From NCBI GenBank assembly GCA_902494595.1, contig CABUTY010000039.1, positions 1 to 8,440 of the forward strand: a stretch of DNA of 8,440 nucleotides, written 5' to 3'. Positions 1 through 7,400 of the stretch are shown piece by piece. Source of the DNA: an uncultured Porphyromonadaceae bacterium. GTDB taxonomy: Bacteria > Bacteroidota > Bacteroidia > Bacteroidales > Muribaculaceae. Position numbers and translations under genes: made by a program. The first letter of the stretch is position 1. Each line of letters starts with the position of its first letter. The notes under the pieces are model-generated. The model did no database searches, was not told the origin of the DNA, and saw only the letters and a list, made by a program, of their open reading frames with translations.

Positions 1-169
1 ATAAATCTTGCCATAAAAATTAGTTTAAACAACTTCAATATGAACATTAAGACTATATACAGCAGATTTGCGCGATGGGTCAAGCTTCATCCCGAGGAGA
101 TTCACTCACCGCACGCGGAAAGGTCAATGACCGCCTGCTGCCGGTGGTAATGAAAGAAAGGGACAGGCA
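1..169. other. 5' edge region without a convincing gene
   Basis: No recognisable gene, RNA or terminator is visible here. Two short overlapping open frames exist on the + strand: 40-150 (36 codons plus stop, beginning MNIKTIYSRF) and 75-173 (32 codons plus stop, ending VVMKERDRQ). The second frame's stop codon overlaps the acetyltransferase start as ATGA, the way a translationally coupled upstream gene would. The two frames might be pieces of one short gene broken by a frameshift, or may be chance. A CAGATTTG at 63-70 resembles the Bacteroidota -7 element TAnnTTTG with one mismatch, but no TTTG lies at the right distance upstream, so no promoter is called. Confidence 0.4.
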
Positions 170-637
170 ATGAATGTGGACATAGAGGAAATAAAGGCGC
201 TACCCACCTTGATGGCCTGGCGCAAAGAGGTGATAGAGAATGTGTTCGGTATAGTACCGTCAAAGAGGCTCCTCGCGGCCAACCGGGCATATTACAGGCA
301 ACATATCGCCGACGGGTCGCATATCGCCGTCATGGCTCGCCGGGACAATGAAAATGCCGGTTGCGGAGCCATATGCCTTACCGATGAGCTCCCCTCTCCC
401 GACAATCCTTCTGGTCGTTGCGCTTACCTGATGAATATATATGTACGCAGTCAATATCGCGGGCAGGGCATCGGACATGCTATCGTAAACCGGCTGGTCA
501 CGATGGCCCGACAGCTCAACTGCGGCAAAATTTGGCTGGAGACTACCCACGACGCTTCTTCTCTGTATCATAGCGTCGGATTCAGGACTCTCCCCGGAAT
601 TATGAAATATGAATACTCTCAGAATCGCGAATCTTGA
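170..637 (+). CDS. GNAT-family N-acetyltransferase
   Basis: This 155-residue protein is a single GNAT domain, which transfers an acetyl group from acetyl-CoA to an amine on a small molecule or protein in the cytoplasm. The acetyl-CoA pyrophosphate-binding loop is clear at about 93-102 (RSQYRGQGIG, matching the R/Q-x-x-G-x-G/A signature), preceded by the beta-4 strand AYLMNIYV at 85-92. The usual C-terminal end is present too: LETTHDAS at 123-130, then LYHSVGF at 132-138, where the Tyr of the family's general-acid position falls (Y133). The length is normal for the family. The ATG at 170 is preferred over the one at 174, which is in another frame. The 3' end overlaps the hydrolase gene by 29 bases, so the two are probably translated together. 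The substrate cannot be told from the sequence. Confidence 0.9.
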   Translation: MNVDIEEIKALPTLMAWRKEVIENVFGIVPSKRLLAANRAYYRQHIADGSHIAVMARRDNENAGCGAICLTDELPSPDNPSGRCAYLMNIYVRSQYRGQGIGHAIVNRLVTMARQLNCGKIWLETTHDASSLYHSVGFRTLPGIMKYEYSQNRES

Positions 638-1283
638 TATTGCCACCGTCCGGGCATCGGCCGACAAAATATGCTATATTCTGTCGCCGTTTGACACTCT
701 TGATGAATGGATGGAGCATGCGGCGCATAAATTTGGAGTGTCGCTGGCAGTGATTACCGGCATGGACTGGGATGACGACCTTACCCCTTGGAAAGCCAAG
801 GGAGTCCCGAAGGGTTGTCCAGACTTCAAAGGCAACGCCCGCTCTTTTCTGTCCACGCTTGTGTCGGATGTGGTGCCGGCCGTGGAACATCAGCTGGATA
901 TTCATCCCGACGTGGAGCGGACCCTTACCGGCATATCCTTGTCAGGGCTCTTCGCCCTATGGCAATGGATGCTGAATGATACCTTCCGTAACATTATCAG
1001 CATTTCCGGCTCATTCTGGTATGATGGATTTGTGAAATGGATTACATCGCAGCACATCCCTCACGACAAGGGCACAGGCTATTTCCTCCTCGGCAAAGAG
1101 GAGGCTCTGACCAATGTGAAGGCTTTCCAGCCCGTACAGACCGACACAATGGAGATTGTCGACTATCTTCATCGCAATGGACTCGATGTGCTTTTCGAGC
1201 TGGTGCCGGGCAACCACTATCAGTTTGCCATAGAACGTCTCGAAAAAGCCTTCTCCAGAATGTTTCACGATAAGGGAGTCTGA
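609..1283 (+). CDS. Alpha/beta-hydrolase, Fes/IroE-like esterase family
   Basis: This 224-residue protein looks like a serine esterase of the alpha/beta-hydrolase fold. The nucleophile elbow is GISLSGLFAL at 108-117, which aligns with the GHSLGGLFAL of Fes/IroE-type esterases. S110 would be the nucleophile, and the usual second glycine of GxSxG is a serine (S112). The catalytic histidine is probably H203 in PGNHYQ near the C-terminus. The acidic member of the triad is not obvious; it should lie after the strand YFLLGKEEA at 158-166. No signal peptide is seen, so it is probably cytoplasmic. The protein is shorter than most of its relatives but appears complete. The start lies inside the acetyltransferase gene (29-base overlap), giving about 20 residues before the first strand (ICYILSPFD). 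The pairing suggests a shared pathway, perhaps acylation and deacylation, but that is only inference. Confidence 0.8.
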   Translation: MNTLRIANLDIATVRASADKICYILSPFDTLDEWMEHAAHKFGVSLAVITGMDWDDDLTPWKAKGVPKGCPDFKGNARSFLSTLVSDVVPAVEHQLDIHPDVERTLTGISLSGLFALWQWMLNDTFRNIISISGSFWYDGFVKWITSQHIPHDKGTGYFLLGKEEALTNVKAFQPVQTDTMEIVDYLHRNGLDVLFELVPGNHYQFAIERLEKAFSRMFHDKGV

Positions 1284-1363
1284 ATCCTCATTTCGAATCA
1301 GCATATTTGGGCTCAACCCTTAGAGTGCATTGACAATCACCGCGATTCCCGCTTGATTTGATA

Positions 1364-1395
1364 TTTGTGAGATTGCGTGGAAATCACTAACTTTG
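1364..1395 (+). promoter_or_regulatory. Bacteroidota-type promoter for the small-ORF/R-M operon
   Basis: A TTTG at 1364-1367 and a perfect TAnnTTTG element (TAACTTTG) at 1388-1395 are separated by 20 bases, which is the spacing known for the Bacteroides primary sigma factor (-33 and -7 boxes). Transcription should start near 1399-1402, leaving a leader of about 20 bases before the small acidic gene at 1423. It lies in the 139-base gap after the hydrolase stop codon. It is the best promoter match I see in the window, and none is apparent ahead of the nuclease, methyltransferase or CHAT genes. Confidence 0.75.
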
Positions 1396-1422
1396 CAGTG
1401 AACCGCAATATGTTCTGCAATC

Positions 1423-1563
1423 ATGGACGAATACGAAGACCTCTATTCCTACAACGGCAATCCGATACACGACATGTACCTCGACAACGATTATAACATC
1501 AACACCGGCGAACTCGACGACTGGTACGACAACAACAGTATTGAAGAAACTTATAATCCATAA
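1423..1563 (+). CDS. Small acidic protein, 46 residues, unrecognised
   Basis: I do not recognise this protein. It starts MDEYEDLYSYNGNPIHD and ends NNSIEETYNP. It has 8 Asp and 5 Glu but no Lys or Arg, giving a charge near -13, and it is rich in Asn (8) and Tyr (7). It has no signal peptide, membrane segment or cysteine. Coding is supported by the promoter ending 27 bases upstream, by a strong preference for C-ending codons (GAC for 7 of 8 Asp, AAC for 6 of 8 Asn), and by the 27-base gap to the restriction gene, which makes it the first gene of that transcript. Strongly acidic small proteins can mimic DNA and block DNA-binding enzymes, so a control or anti-restriction role is conceivable but unproven. 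It could equally be an unrelated conserved small protein. The reverse-strand frame over the same bases is a hydrophobic mirror image and is not credible. Confidence 0.65.
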   Translation: MDEYEDLYSYNGNPIHDMYLDNDYNINTGELDDWYDNNSIEETYNP

Positions 1564-1590
1564 TATTAAAAGATAGTCCAAGGCTCAGAT

Positions 1591-3045
1591 ATGACATCCC
1601 CTACTTATCGAGAAGAATCTTTTGATTCAAGGAATCCACTTTCCATATATGAATACAGCCGTTTCCTGATAGGACATTCATTACGCTCCCTGTTAGGCGA
1701 CACAGCCATCGTACATAAACGGAAAGGGAAAGGCGGCTTGGGTCAGATGGTTGAAGAGCTTTTCTTCAAGTACGATGTCAACTCCAATCCGGATGCTGAT
1801 TTTAAGGAAGCCAATGTCGAGCTAAAATGCACTCCTTTGCTAAAGAGCAAATACGATGACTCGTATCGGATAAAAGAGAGACTCGTATGTACAATGATTG
1901 ATTATTTCGAACTCATCGACACAGAATTTGAAGACTCGCATCTGCTCGCCAAATGCAGTCTGATGCTTCTGTTGTTTTATCTTCATATGAACGGTTCCCC
2001 GGTTTATGACTACCGGTTTTTATTCAGGGTGTTATGGAAAATTCCGGAAAAAGATTTATTGCTGATTAAAAATGATTACGATACAATAGCATCTAAAGTC
2101 CGTAATGGAGAAGCTCATCTTCTTTCGGAGGGAGATACCATGTATCTCGGAGCTTGCCGCAAAGGTCAGAAAGGGGACGTCCCGCAAAGCCAGCCATGTT
2201 CACCAGTCAAAGCCCACAAAAGAGCGTTCAGCCTTAAACCGGCGTATATGCGCTATATCCTGAAACATGTTGTTGAATCAGGCAACGACAATTTTACCAA
2301 CTATGTATCTCCAAAAAAAAACGAATATGAACTTGTCAGTACCAAAGAGCTGAAGCAATCTTCCTTTGAAAGAATAATTGTAAATCGCTTCTCCAGGTTT
2401 TACGGTCTCGACTATATTGAAATCTGTCGGAAACTGGGGATGACACCATATCAGTCCAAAAGTAAATATGCCGATATTGCCGGGCTGATAGCATCTGACT
2501 CCAAAAGCAAACGAATTTCCAATGCCGAGGAATTTGTCAAGTCAGGTATAATGATGAAAACGATACGTCTTAGGAACAACGGTATGCCTAAGGAAGCTAT
2601 GTCTTTTAAAAACATAGACTATCAAGAAATCTTCGACAATGACGATTGGTTAGGCTCAGAAGCCTACGAAATATTTACCAACAGATTTCTGTTTGTGGTT
2701 TTCAAGCCCAGAGATGGAGCATCCATTATAGTGCATAACAACAACACCGGCAAGGACTCTATCGAGCAGTCATACGTTCTGGACAAGGCTTTCTTTTGGA
2801 CAATGTCTCCTGAAGAACTGGAGCTTGCCCGGAAGTATTGGGAACATATCCGAACGAACGTATTGAACAACAATATTCATCTCGATGCCTTCTGGAACAT
2901 ATCCGACAACAATCATTTTCATGTCAGACCCAAAGCTGCAAAAAAGATACAGTATGCCGCAAATCCTCATGGAGGGAAAGCGGAGAAGTATTGCTATTGG
3001 ATGAATGCTGACTTTGTGAAAAATATAATTGACAAAAATTCATGA
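1591..3045 (+). CDS. Type II restriction endonuclease, Sau3AI/MutH family (predicted GATC)
   Basis: This 484-residue protein matches Sau3AI in length (about 489) and in its two-halved plan. The N-terminal half carries the MutH catalytic set: KGGLGQMVEE at 47-56 and DFKEANVELKCTP at 70-82, giving D70, E77 and K79 with E55 or E56. The D-x6-E-x-K spacing is exactly that of E. coli MutH. LLSEGDTMYLGACRKG at 177-192 is a further conserved block of the Sau3AI N-domain. The C-terminal half repeats the fold without the catalytic Glu (E314, M321, K323) but keeps the MutH-like HVRPKAAK at 444-451, as expected of the DNA-binding, non-cutting half. Family members cut GATC with Mg2+. The stop overlaps the methyltransferase start (ATGA), so the pair is coupled. 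A weak AAGG lies 8 bases before the ATG. A nine-A run sits between the halves. GATC specificity is inferred from family and from site depletion in the window. Confidence 0.93.
   Translation: MTSPTYREESFDSRNPLSIYEYSRFLIGHSLRSLLGDTAIVHKRKGKGGLGQMVEELFFKYDVNSNPDADFKEANVELKCTPLLKSKYDDSYRIKERLVCTMIDYFELIDTEFEDSHLLAKCSLMLLLFYLHMNGSPVYDYRFLFRVLWKIPEKDLLLIKNDYDTIASKVRNGEAHLLSEGDTMYLGACRKGQKGDVPQSQPCSPVKAHKRAFSLKPAYMRYILKHVVESGNDNFTNYVSPKKNEYELVSTKELKQSSFERIIVNRFSRFYGLDYIEICRKLGMTPYQSKSKYADIAGLIASDSKSKRISNAEEFVKSGIMMKTIRLRNNGMPKEAMSFKNIDYQEIFDNDDWLGSEAYEIFTNRFLFVVFKPRDGASIIVHNNNTGKDSIEQSYVLDKAFFWTMSPEELELARKYWEHIRTNVLNNNIHLDAFWNISDNNHFHVRPKAAKKIQYAANPHGGKAEKYCYWMNADFVKNIIDKNS
2313..2321 (+). repeat. 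Nine-A homopolymer between the two halves of the nuclease
   Basis: Nine consecutive A bases span codons 241-244 of the restriction gene, just before the segment where the C-terminal MutH-like half begins (YELVSTKEL onwards). Gaining one A would end translation after residue 246 and losing one would end it after residue 253, so either slip leaves only the catalytic half. Runs of this length can slip during replication or transcription; whether this one does is unknown. Confidence 0.6.
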
Positions 3046-4400
3046 CATACGATATAGAATCTCCAATCCATTCAAATACTTTATGTGAGCCATTGACCGC
3101 CTACAGCTCTCGATGCAGACAGTCCTCTTTGTTTGAAGCCTCTGACTTTGAGGCATCTCCACGTGACATAAGGGTAATTGAGCTGTTCGCCGGCGTCGGC
3201 GGTTTCCGGATTGGCCTTGAAAGGGCTTCCAGCCGCTTCAAGACCATATGGAGCAACCAATGGGAACCATCTACAAAACGTCAGGACGCATCAGCTATAT
3301 ATTGCCGGCAATTTGGCTACGACGGTCATTCCAACAACGACATCAATACTGTCGATGTTGCGGACATACCTGATGCCGACCTGCTTGTCGGTGGCTTTCC
3401 CTGTCAGGACTATTCTGTGGCTACCACATTAAAGAATTCCGGAGGCATCGAAGGGAAGAAAGGTGTGCTGTGGTGGCAAATCTACCGGATTCTGAGCACT
3501 CATCGGAATCCCCCTGCCTTTCTTATGCTTGAGAACGTAGACCGGCTGCTCAGTTCACCGGCCTCACAACGGGGACGCGATTTCGCCATAATTCTCGCTT
3601 CCCTGTCCGACCTCGGATATATTGTGGAATGGAGAGTGATAAACGCCGCTGAATATGGCATGCCCCAACGTCGGCGCAGGACATATATGATGGCATACAA
3701 AAAGGATTCGGTCGTTGCCAAAACCTTTTCCTCCCCTTACGCCTGTCTTTACGACAACGGCATAATGGCCAAAGCATTCAAAGTCAAAGCTTCGGAATCC
3801 AAACCCATCTCCTTTGACATTCAGGGGTCGTTGGCCGAAGTATCGGATTCTTTCAATAAAGACAAATCACAGACACCATTCAGGAACTGCGGTGTTATTA
3901 TTGACCGTACTGTATATACCACATCTACTGAACCCGATTATGACGGTCCTTTTATTGCCCTTGGGGATATCATATTACCCGACTCCGATGTAGACCCGGA
4001 ATTCTTCATTGAAGATTCAGAAATACCCAGATGGAGATATGCGAAAGGCGGCAAGTCTGAAAAAAGAGTCAACAAAACCACCGGCTTTGAGTATAACTAT
4101 TCGGAAGGCGCAATGGCTTTTCCCGACTGCACCGACAGACCATCACGCACCATTATAACTGGTGAAGGGGGCGCGGCTCCTTCCCGGTTCAAACATGTCA
4201 TTCTTACAAAAAGCGGGAAATACCGACGCCTTACCCCGGTGGAACTGGAACGTCTCAATATGTTCCCCGACAATCATACTCTGGGTGCCTCAAACATGCG
4301 CCGGGCATTTCTAATGGGGAATGCTCTGGTGACGGGTATTGTGGAGCGAATCGGGCTTGAATTGACCCGAAGGCTCAGGGCTGACGCCCACTCACAATAG
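3042..4400 (+). CDS. DNA (cytosine-5)-methyltransferase, partner of the GATC nuclease
   Basis: This 452-residue enzyme transfers a methyl group from S-adenosylmethionine to C5 of cytosine in its target, protecting host DNA from the nuclease encoded just upstream. The motifs appear in canonical order: motif I IELFAGVGGF at 46-55, motif IV GGFPCQDYS at 117-125 with nucleophile C121, motif VI LENV at 163-166, motif VIII PQRRRR at 208-213, motif IX RPSRTII at 366-372, then RRLTPVELERLNMFP at 395-409 and motif X MGNALV at 425-430. The roughly 150 residues between motifs VIII and IX are the target-recognition region. About 40 residues precede motif I, slightly more than usual, but the ATGA overlap with the nuclease stop supports this start. 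M.Sau3AI-type enzymes paired with such nucleases modify the C of GATC, so that is the predicted target. All catalytic residues are intact. The gene ends 25 bases before the CHAT gene. Confidence 0.95.
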   Translation: MTYDIESPIHSNTLCEPLTAYSSRCRQSSLFEASDFEASPRDIRVIELFAGVGGFRIGLERASSRFKTIWSNQWEPSTKRQDASAIYCRQFGYDGHSNNDINTVDVADIPDADLLVGGFPCQDYSVATTLKNSGGIEGKKGVLWWQIYRILSTHRNPPAFLMLENVDRLLSSPASQRGRDFAIILASLSDLGYIVEWRVINAAEYGMPQRRRRTYMMAYKKDSVVAKTFSSPYACLYDNGIMAKAFKVKASESKPISFDIQGSLAEVSDSFNKDKSQTPFRNCGVIIDRTVYTTSTEPDYDGPFIALGDIILPDSDVDPEFFIEDSEIPRWRYAKGGKSEKRVNKTTGFEYNYSEGAMAFPDCTDRPSRTIITGEGGAAPSRFKHVILTKSGKYRRLTPVELERLNMFPDNHTLGASNMRRAFLMGNALVTGIVERIGLELTRRLRADAHSQ

Positions 4401-4425
4401 CGAGTTCCTTAACATACAACAGACA

Positions 4426-7400
4426 ATGAAACTATTCCTTACATATTTCCGGACTGTATTGATGACCTTGTCATTATGTCTTCTCCACGTGGGCGACGGC
4501 TACGGACAGGTCACGGCCTTTGACCATCGCGACGAGTGCCGGGAGTGGTTTCGCACCAACTATCCCCGTCCCGACACTCTCGCCGATTCCCGGCTGCTCA
4601 TGGAAGCGTGTGAGGCTATCGTTAATGAGCTCGACCAGGATGAGCCTATACGACTCCTCGCCGCTGTCGGCGAACGTGTTCCCGCCGTCAACGATTACCT
4701 GCAGCATTTCCTCAACCTCGAGCCGGACACCCTTATGCGGCACCGACGCCATGCTTTAAACGCCATCGCCGACTATGCCGACTCCATAATACCCGGCAGC
4801 TACGCCGCCCGGTTTATCCGCCTGCAAGCCCTCGCCGACAACCATAATTACGCCAATCATGACAACCCCGACGGCTGCCAACAGCTAAAAGATATCGAAG
4901 CGCTGGCAGTTAACCAGCAAAAAATCGCCGACTCTTCTTCCGACCCGAATGAGAAAGAATTCCTTCTACTCTCCCGACTCTGCTTTTTCGTCCATCGATA
5001 CCTCCATGAAGGTGCCGACAACCCCCAATATTATCCCGAACTCTTCGAACTCGAACGGCTCGCACTCAAGACTTTCCCCCTCGACTCCCAAGATGCCTCG
5101 CTCAACCGTATAAGCTGTTACAGTCTCCTCGGCAACGCTATCGCGTCAATATCATATCATGACGAGATTGGTTTCGCCGTCAAACCCGAAGAAAATCCCT
5201 ATGACAACGGCACATATGCCGACTTCCCGCATATCGGCGACAACGTGTATGCCAACATGGTCAGATATGCCTCAGAAGCGGAAGAGACGGCTCGCCGCAT
5301 GTATGGCGATTGGCATCCCGTGACCCTTGAAATGCGTGCCTCACATGTCACCGCTCGACAGCTTATCGGCCTGTTCCCGGCCGACGAACATAACGACCTT
5401 CTGCGGTATGCCACGCTGACAATGCAGCCCTCTTCCCCCGTAGCTTTGCTCCTTAACCATCAGAGCATCATTTCCCGCGTACAGCACCCCGACGCCAAGC
5501 TTCTCAACACCCTGACCGCCACTGCCGAACTGGAAAAATGCATTCTGGGTCTCGAAAACGGCAATTACCTGCACCTCTGGCTTATGTCAATCCCTTTGCG
5601 TCTTCAGTCAGGATATGATGCTTTCCAGCTGTCGCTCGACATTGATTCTGTATGCCGGGAAGCTTATCCTTCCAATGCAATCAAGCGAAACATACTGCTC
5701 GCGCAGTTATTGCCCTCATTTGATTTCTTTACCAAGTCCAACCTGATGCAGGATGTGCACGATTATTATATCCATAACAATAACGGAAGTGTGGAGTCGC
5801 TGCGGCTTGGGAAAAATCTGTTGAATTATTACTTAAACTCGATACCCAACGACTCCCTCTACAGGGGGGTCGCCCGGAAATATGCCGACGACTGCCTAAG
5901 CTTCTACGGCCCGGAATCCCCTCATTATTTCAATGCACTGATTGACTCATGGAAAAATCCCTTTTCAATGCAATTGGATCAAGGCTTCAATGTCAAAGCC
6001 GATTCCCTGCTGGCGGTAATGAAGCCTTTACAATTCAACCGCAAACACAATCTTACCCATAAGCTGCGACAAGGTAAGGCTCTCTGTTACCTCAATGCCG
6101 CCGAATCCATCAACGCAATAGCCGCCTTCAGGAATCTTGTGAACGATTATCCTGATGTACTCATCAACAAAGGTTTACTGGCCAATATGCTCCTCGTACA
6201 AGACATTGACAATCCAGACGCGAGACGAATGGCCGTGGAATTTGTCGATTCCGCCTACCTACATCCCGAACAGCTTGACTACAACTCTTGTCTCATGCCT
6301 GTGAATCTTGCCATGATGATGAGCGACTCCCTACGCAGCCGAAGGCACATCGACATGCTCTTAGCCAGAGAAGAAAAAAATGTAAACTACATAACCGGGC
6401 TGCACTCTAACCTTTATTACACCCTCCGCACTTATCTTATTAATCTCCTTAACTCCACAGGGGGATTCGCCGAGGCCGCTTCCGTAAAGAATCACGACAA
6501 GGAGGAGTTTGCCGCCCTTATGAGATATCCCAATTTTCAGGCTCCTCAAGGTCTGATGAATTATATCCAGACTCTTGCAAGCGCCGAAGGAAACATGGAC
6601 GACAAAAGCGTCTATGTTTACACCTACTGTTCATTCCTGACCAATCTGATAACTGCCAACAGCACTGAACCCATTTTGCTGAAACGCTATATATTAACTT
6701 CGCTGTTCATGCGCTTTGAGGCTGCAATAGGGTGGTGTAATTCCTTGGTATCACAGCGCAACTTCCTGCGTTCTCAGGGGAAAGACGCCGAAGCCGACCA
6801 AATGCAGTCGAGACTCGATACACAGTTGGCAGATCTCAAGACTCTCTTTGACGAAGTCAAGGCCACTGAAATTGGTTTACTCGACAGTCCGGATGACATG
6901 AAAGCTTTCAATAATTTCATTCCGACCATTCATCTCTGCATGATGTCTTACGGTTACGTAATGCTCCTATGTTCCGACAACGAAGATTCACACGAATTTC
7001 TTGACTTGATGACTGAGTATGCCGGGAAGATACTCGCTGACAATACGAATCCAGCATTTCGTTCCTGGGCTATTCTGGCTACCATATTAGCTTATTCATG
7101 GGATGACGATGGCCTGTCGTTTGACTATGACACCGAGACCATGGAGAAGCTTCGGCCTCTCTTCGCCGAAGCCGAGAATATCCAGATTCCTGAACATCTG
7201 CCGACAAGCGTAAAACTGAGTTTACTTGGATTCCGGTATCAGGCGCTTATCATTCAGGGACGCGACAAGGAGGCTCTCGAAGCCGGACGGGAAGTCTACC
7301 GCACTTGGCGCTCGATGGTCGACGGCAATTATGCCCTGATGACCGAGGCCGAGCAGAACTCCATGGATGCTTCCTCCGGCTCATATGCCAACATCCCGGC

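Noticed and set aside
260..667. Reverse-strand frame of 135 codons over the acetyltransferase
   Set aside because: The + strand encodes a clear GNAT domain with its acetyl-CoA loop, and the reverse product has no recognisable motif.
1300..1325. Possible terminator after the hydrolase gene (GGGCTCAACCC)
   Set aside because: The stem is only three to four base pairs and no T-run follows, so it is not convincing as an intrinsic terminator.
1387..1581. Reverse-strand frame of 64 codons encoding a very hydrophobic, valine-rich peptide
   Set aside because: It is the antisense mirror of the acidic small gene: GAC/AAC codons read backwards as GTC/GTT valine. It also covers the promoter's -7 element, and no promoter is seen for it on the - strand.
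4426..4510. Lipoprotein signal in the CHAT protein (cysteine at residue 18)
   Set aside because: The residues before the cysteine are LSL, without the small residue a lipobox needs at -1, and the cysteine lies inside the hydrophobic core. A standard signal peptide cut near residue 27 fits better.
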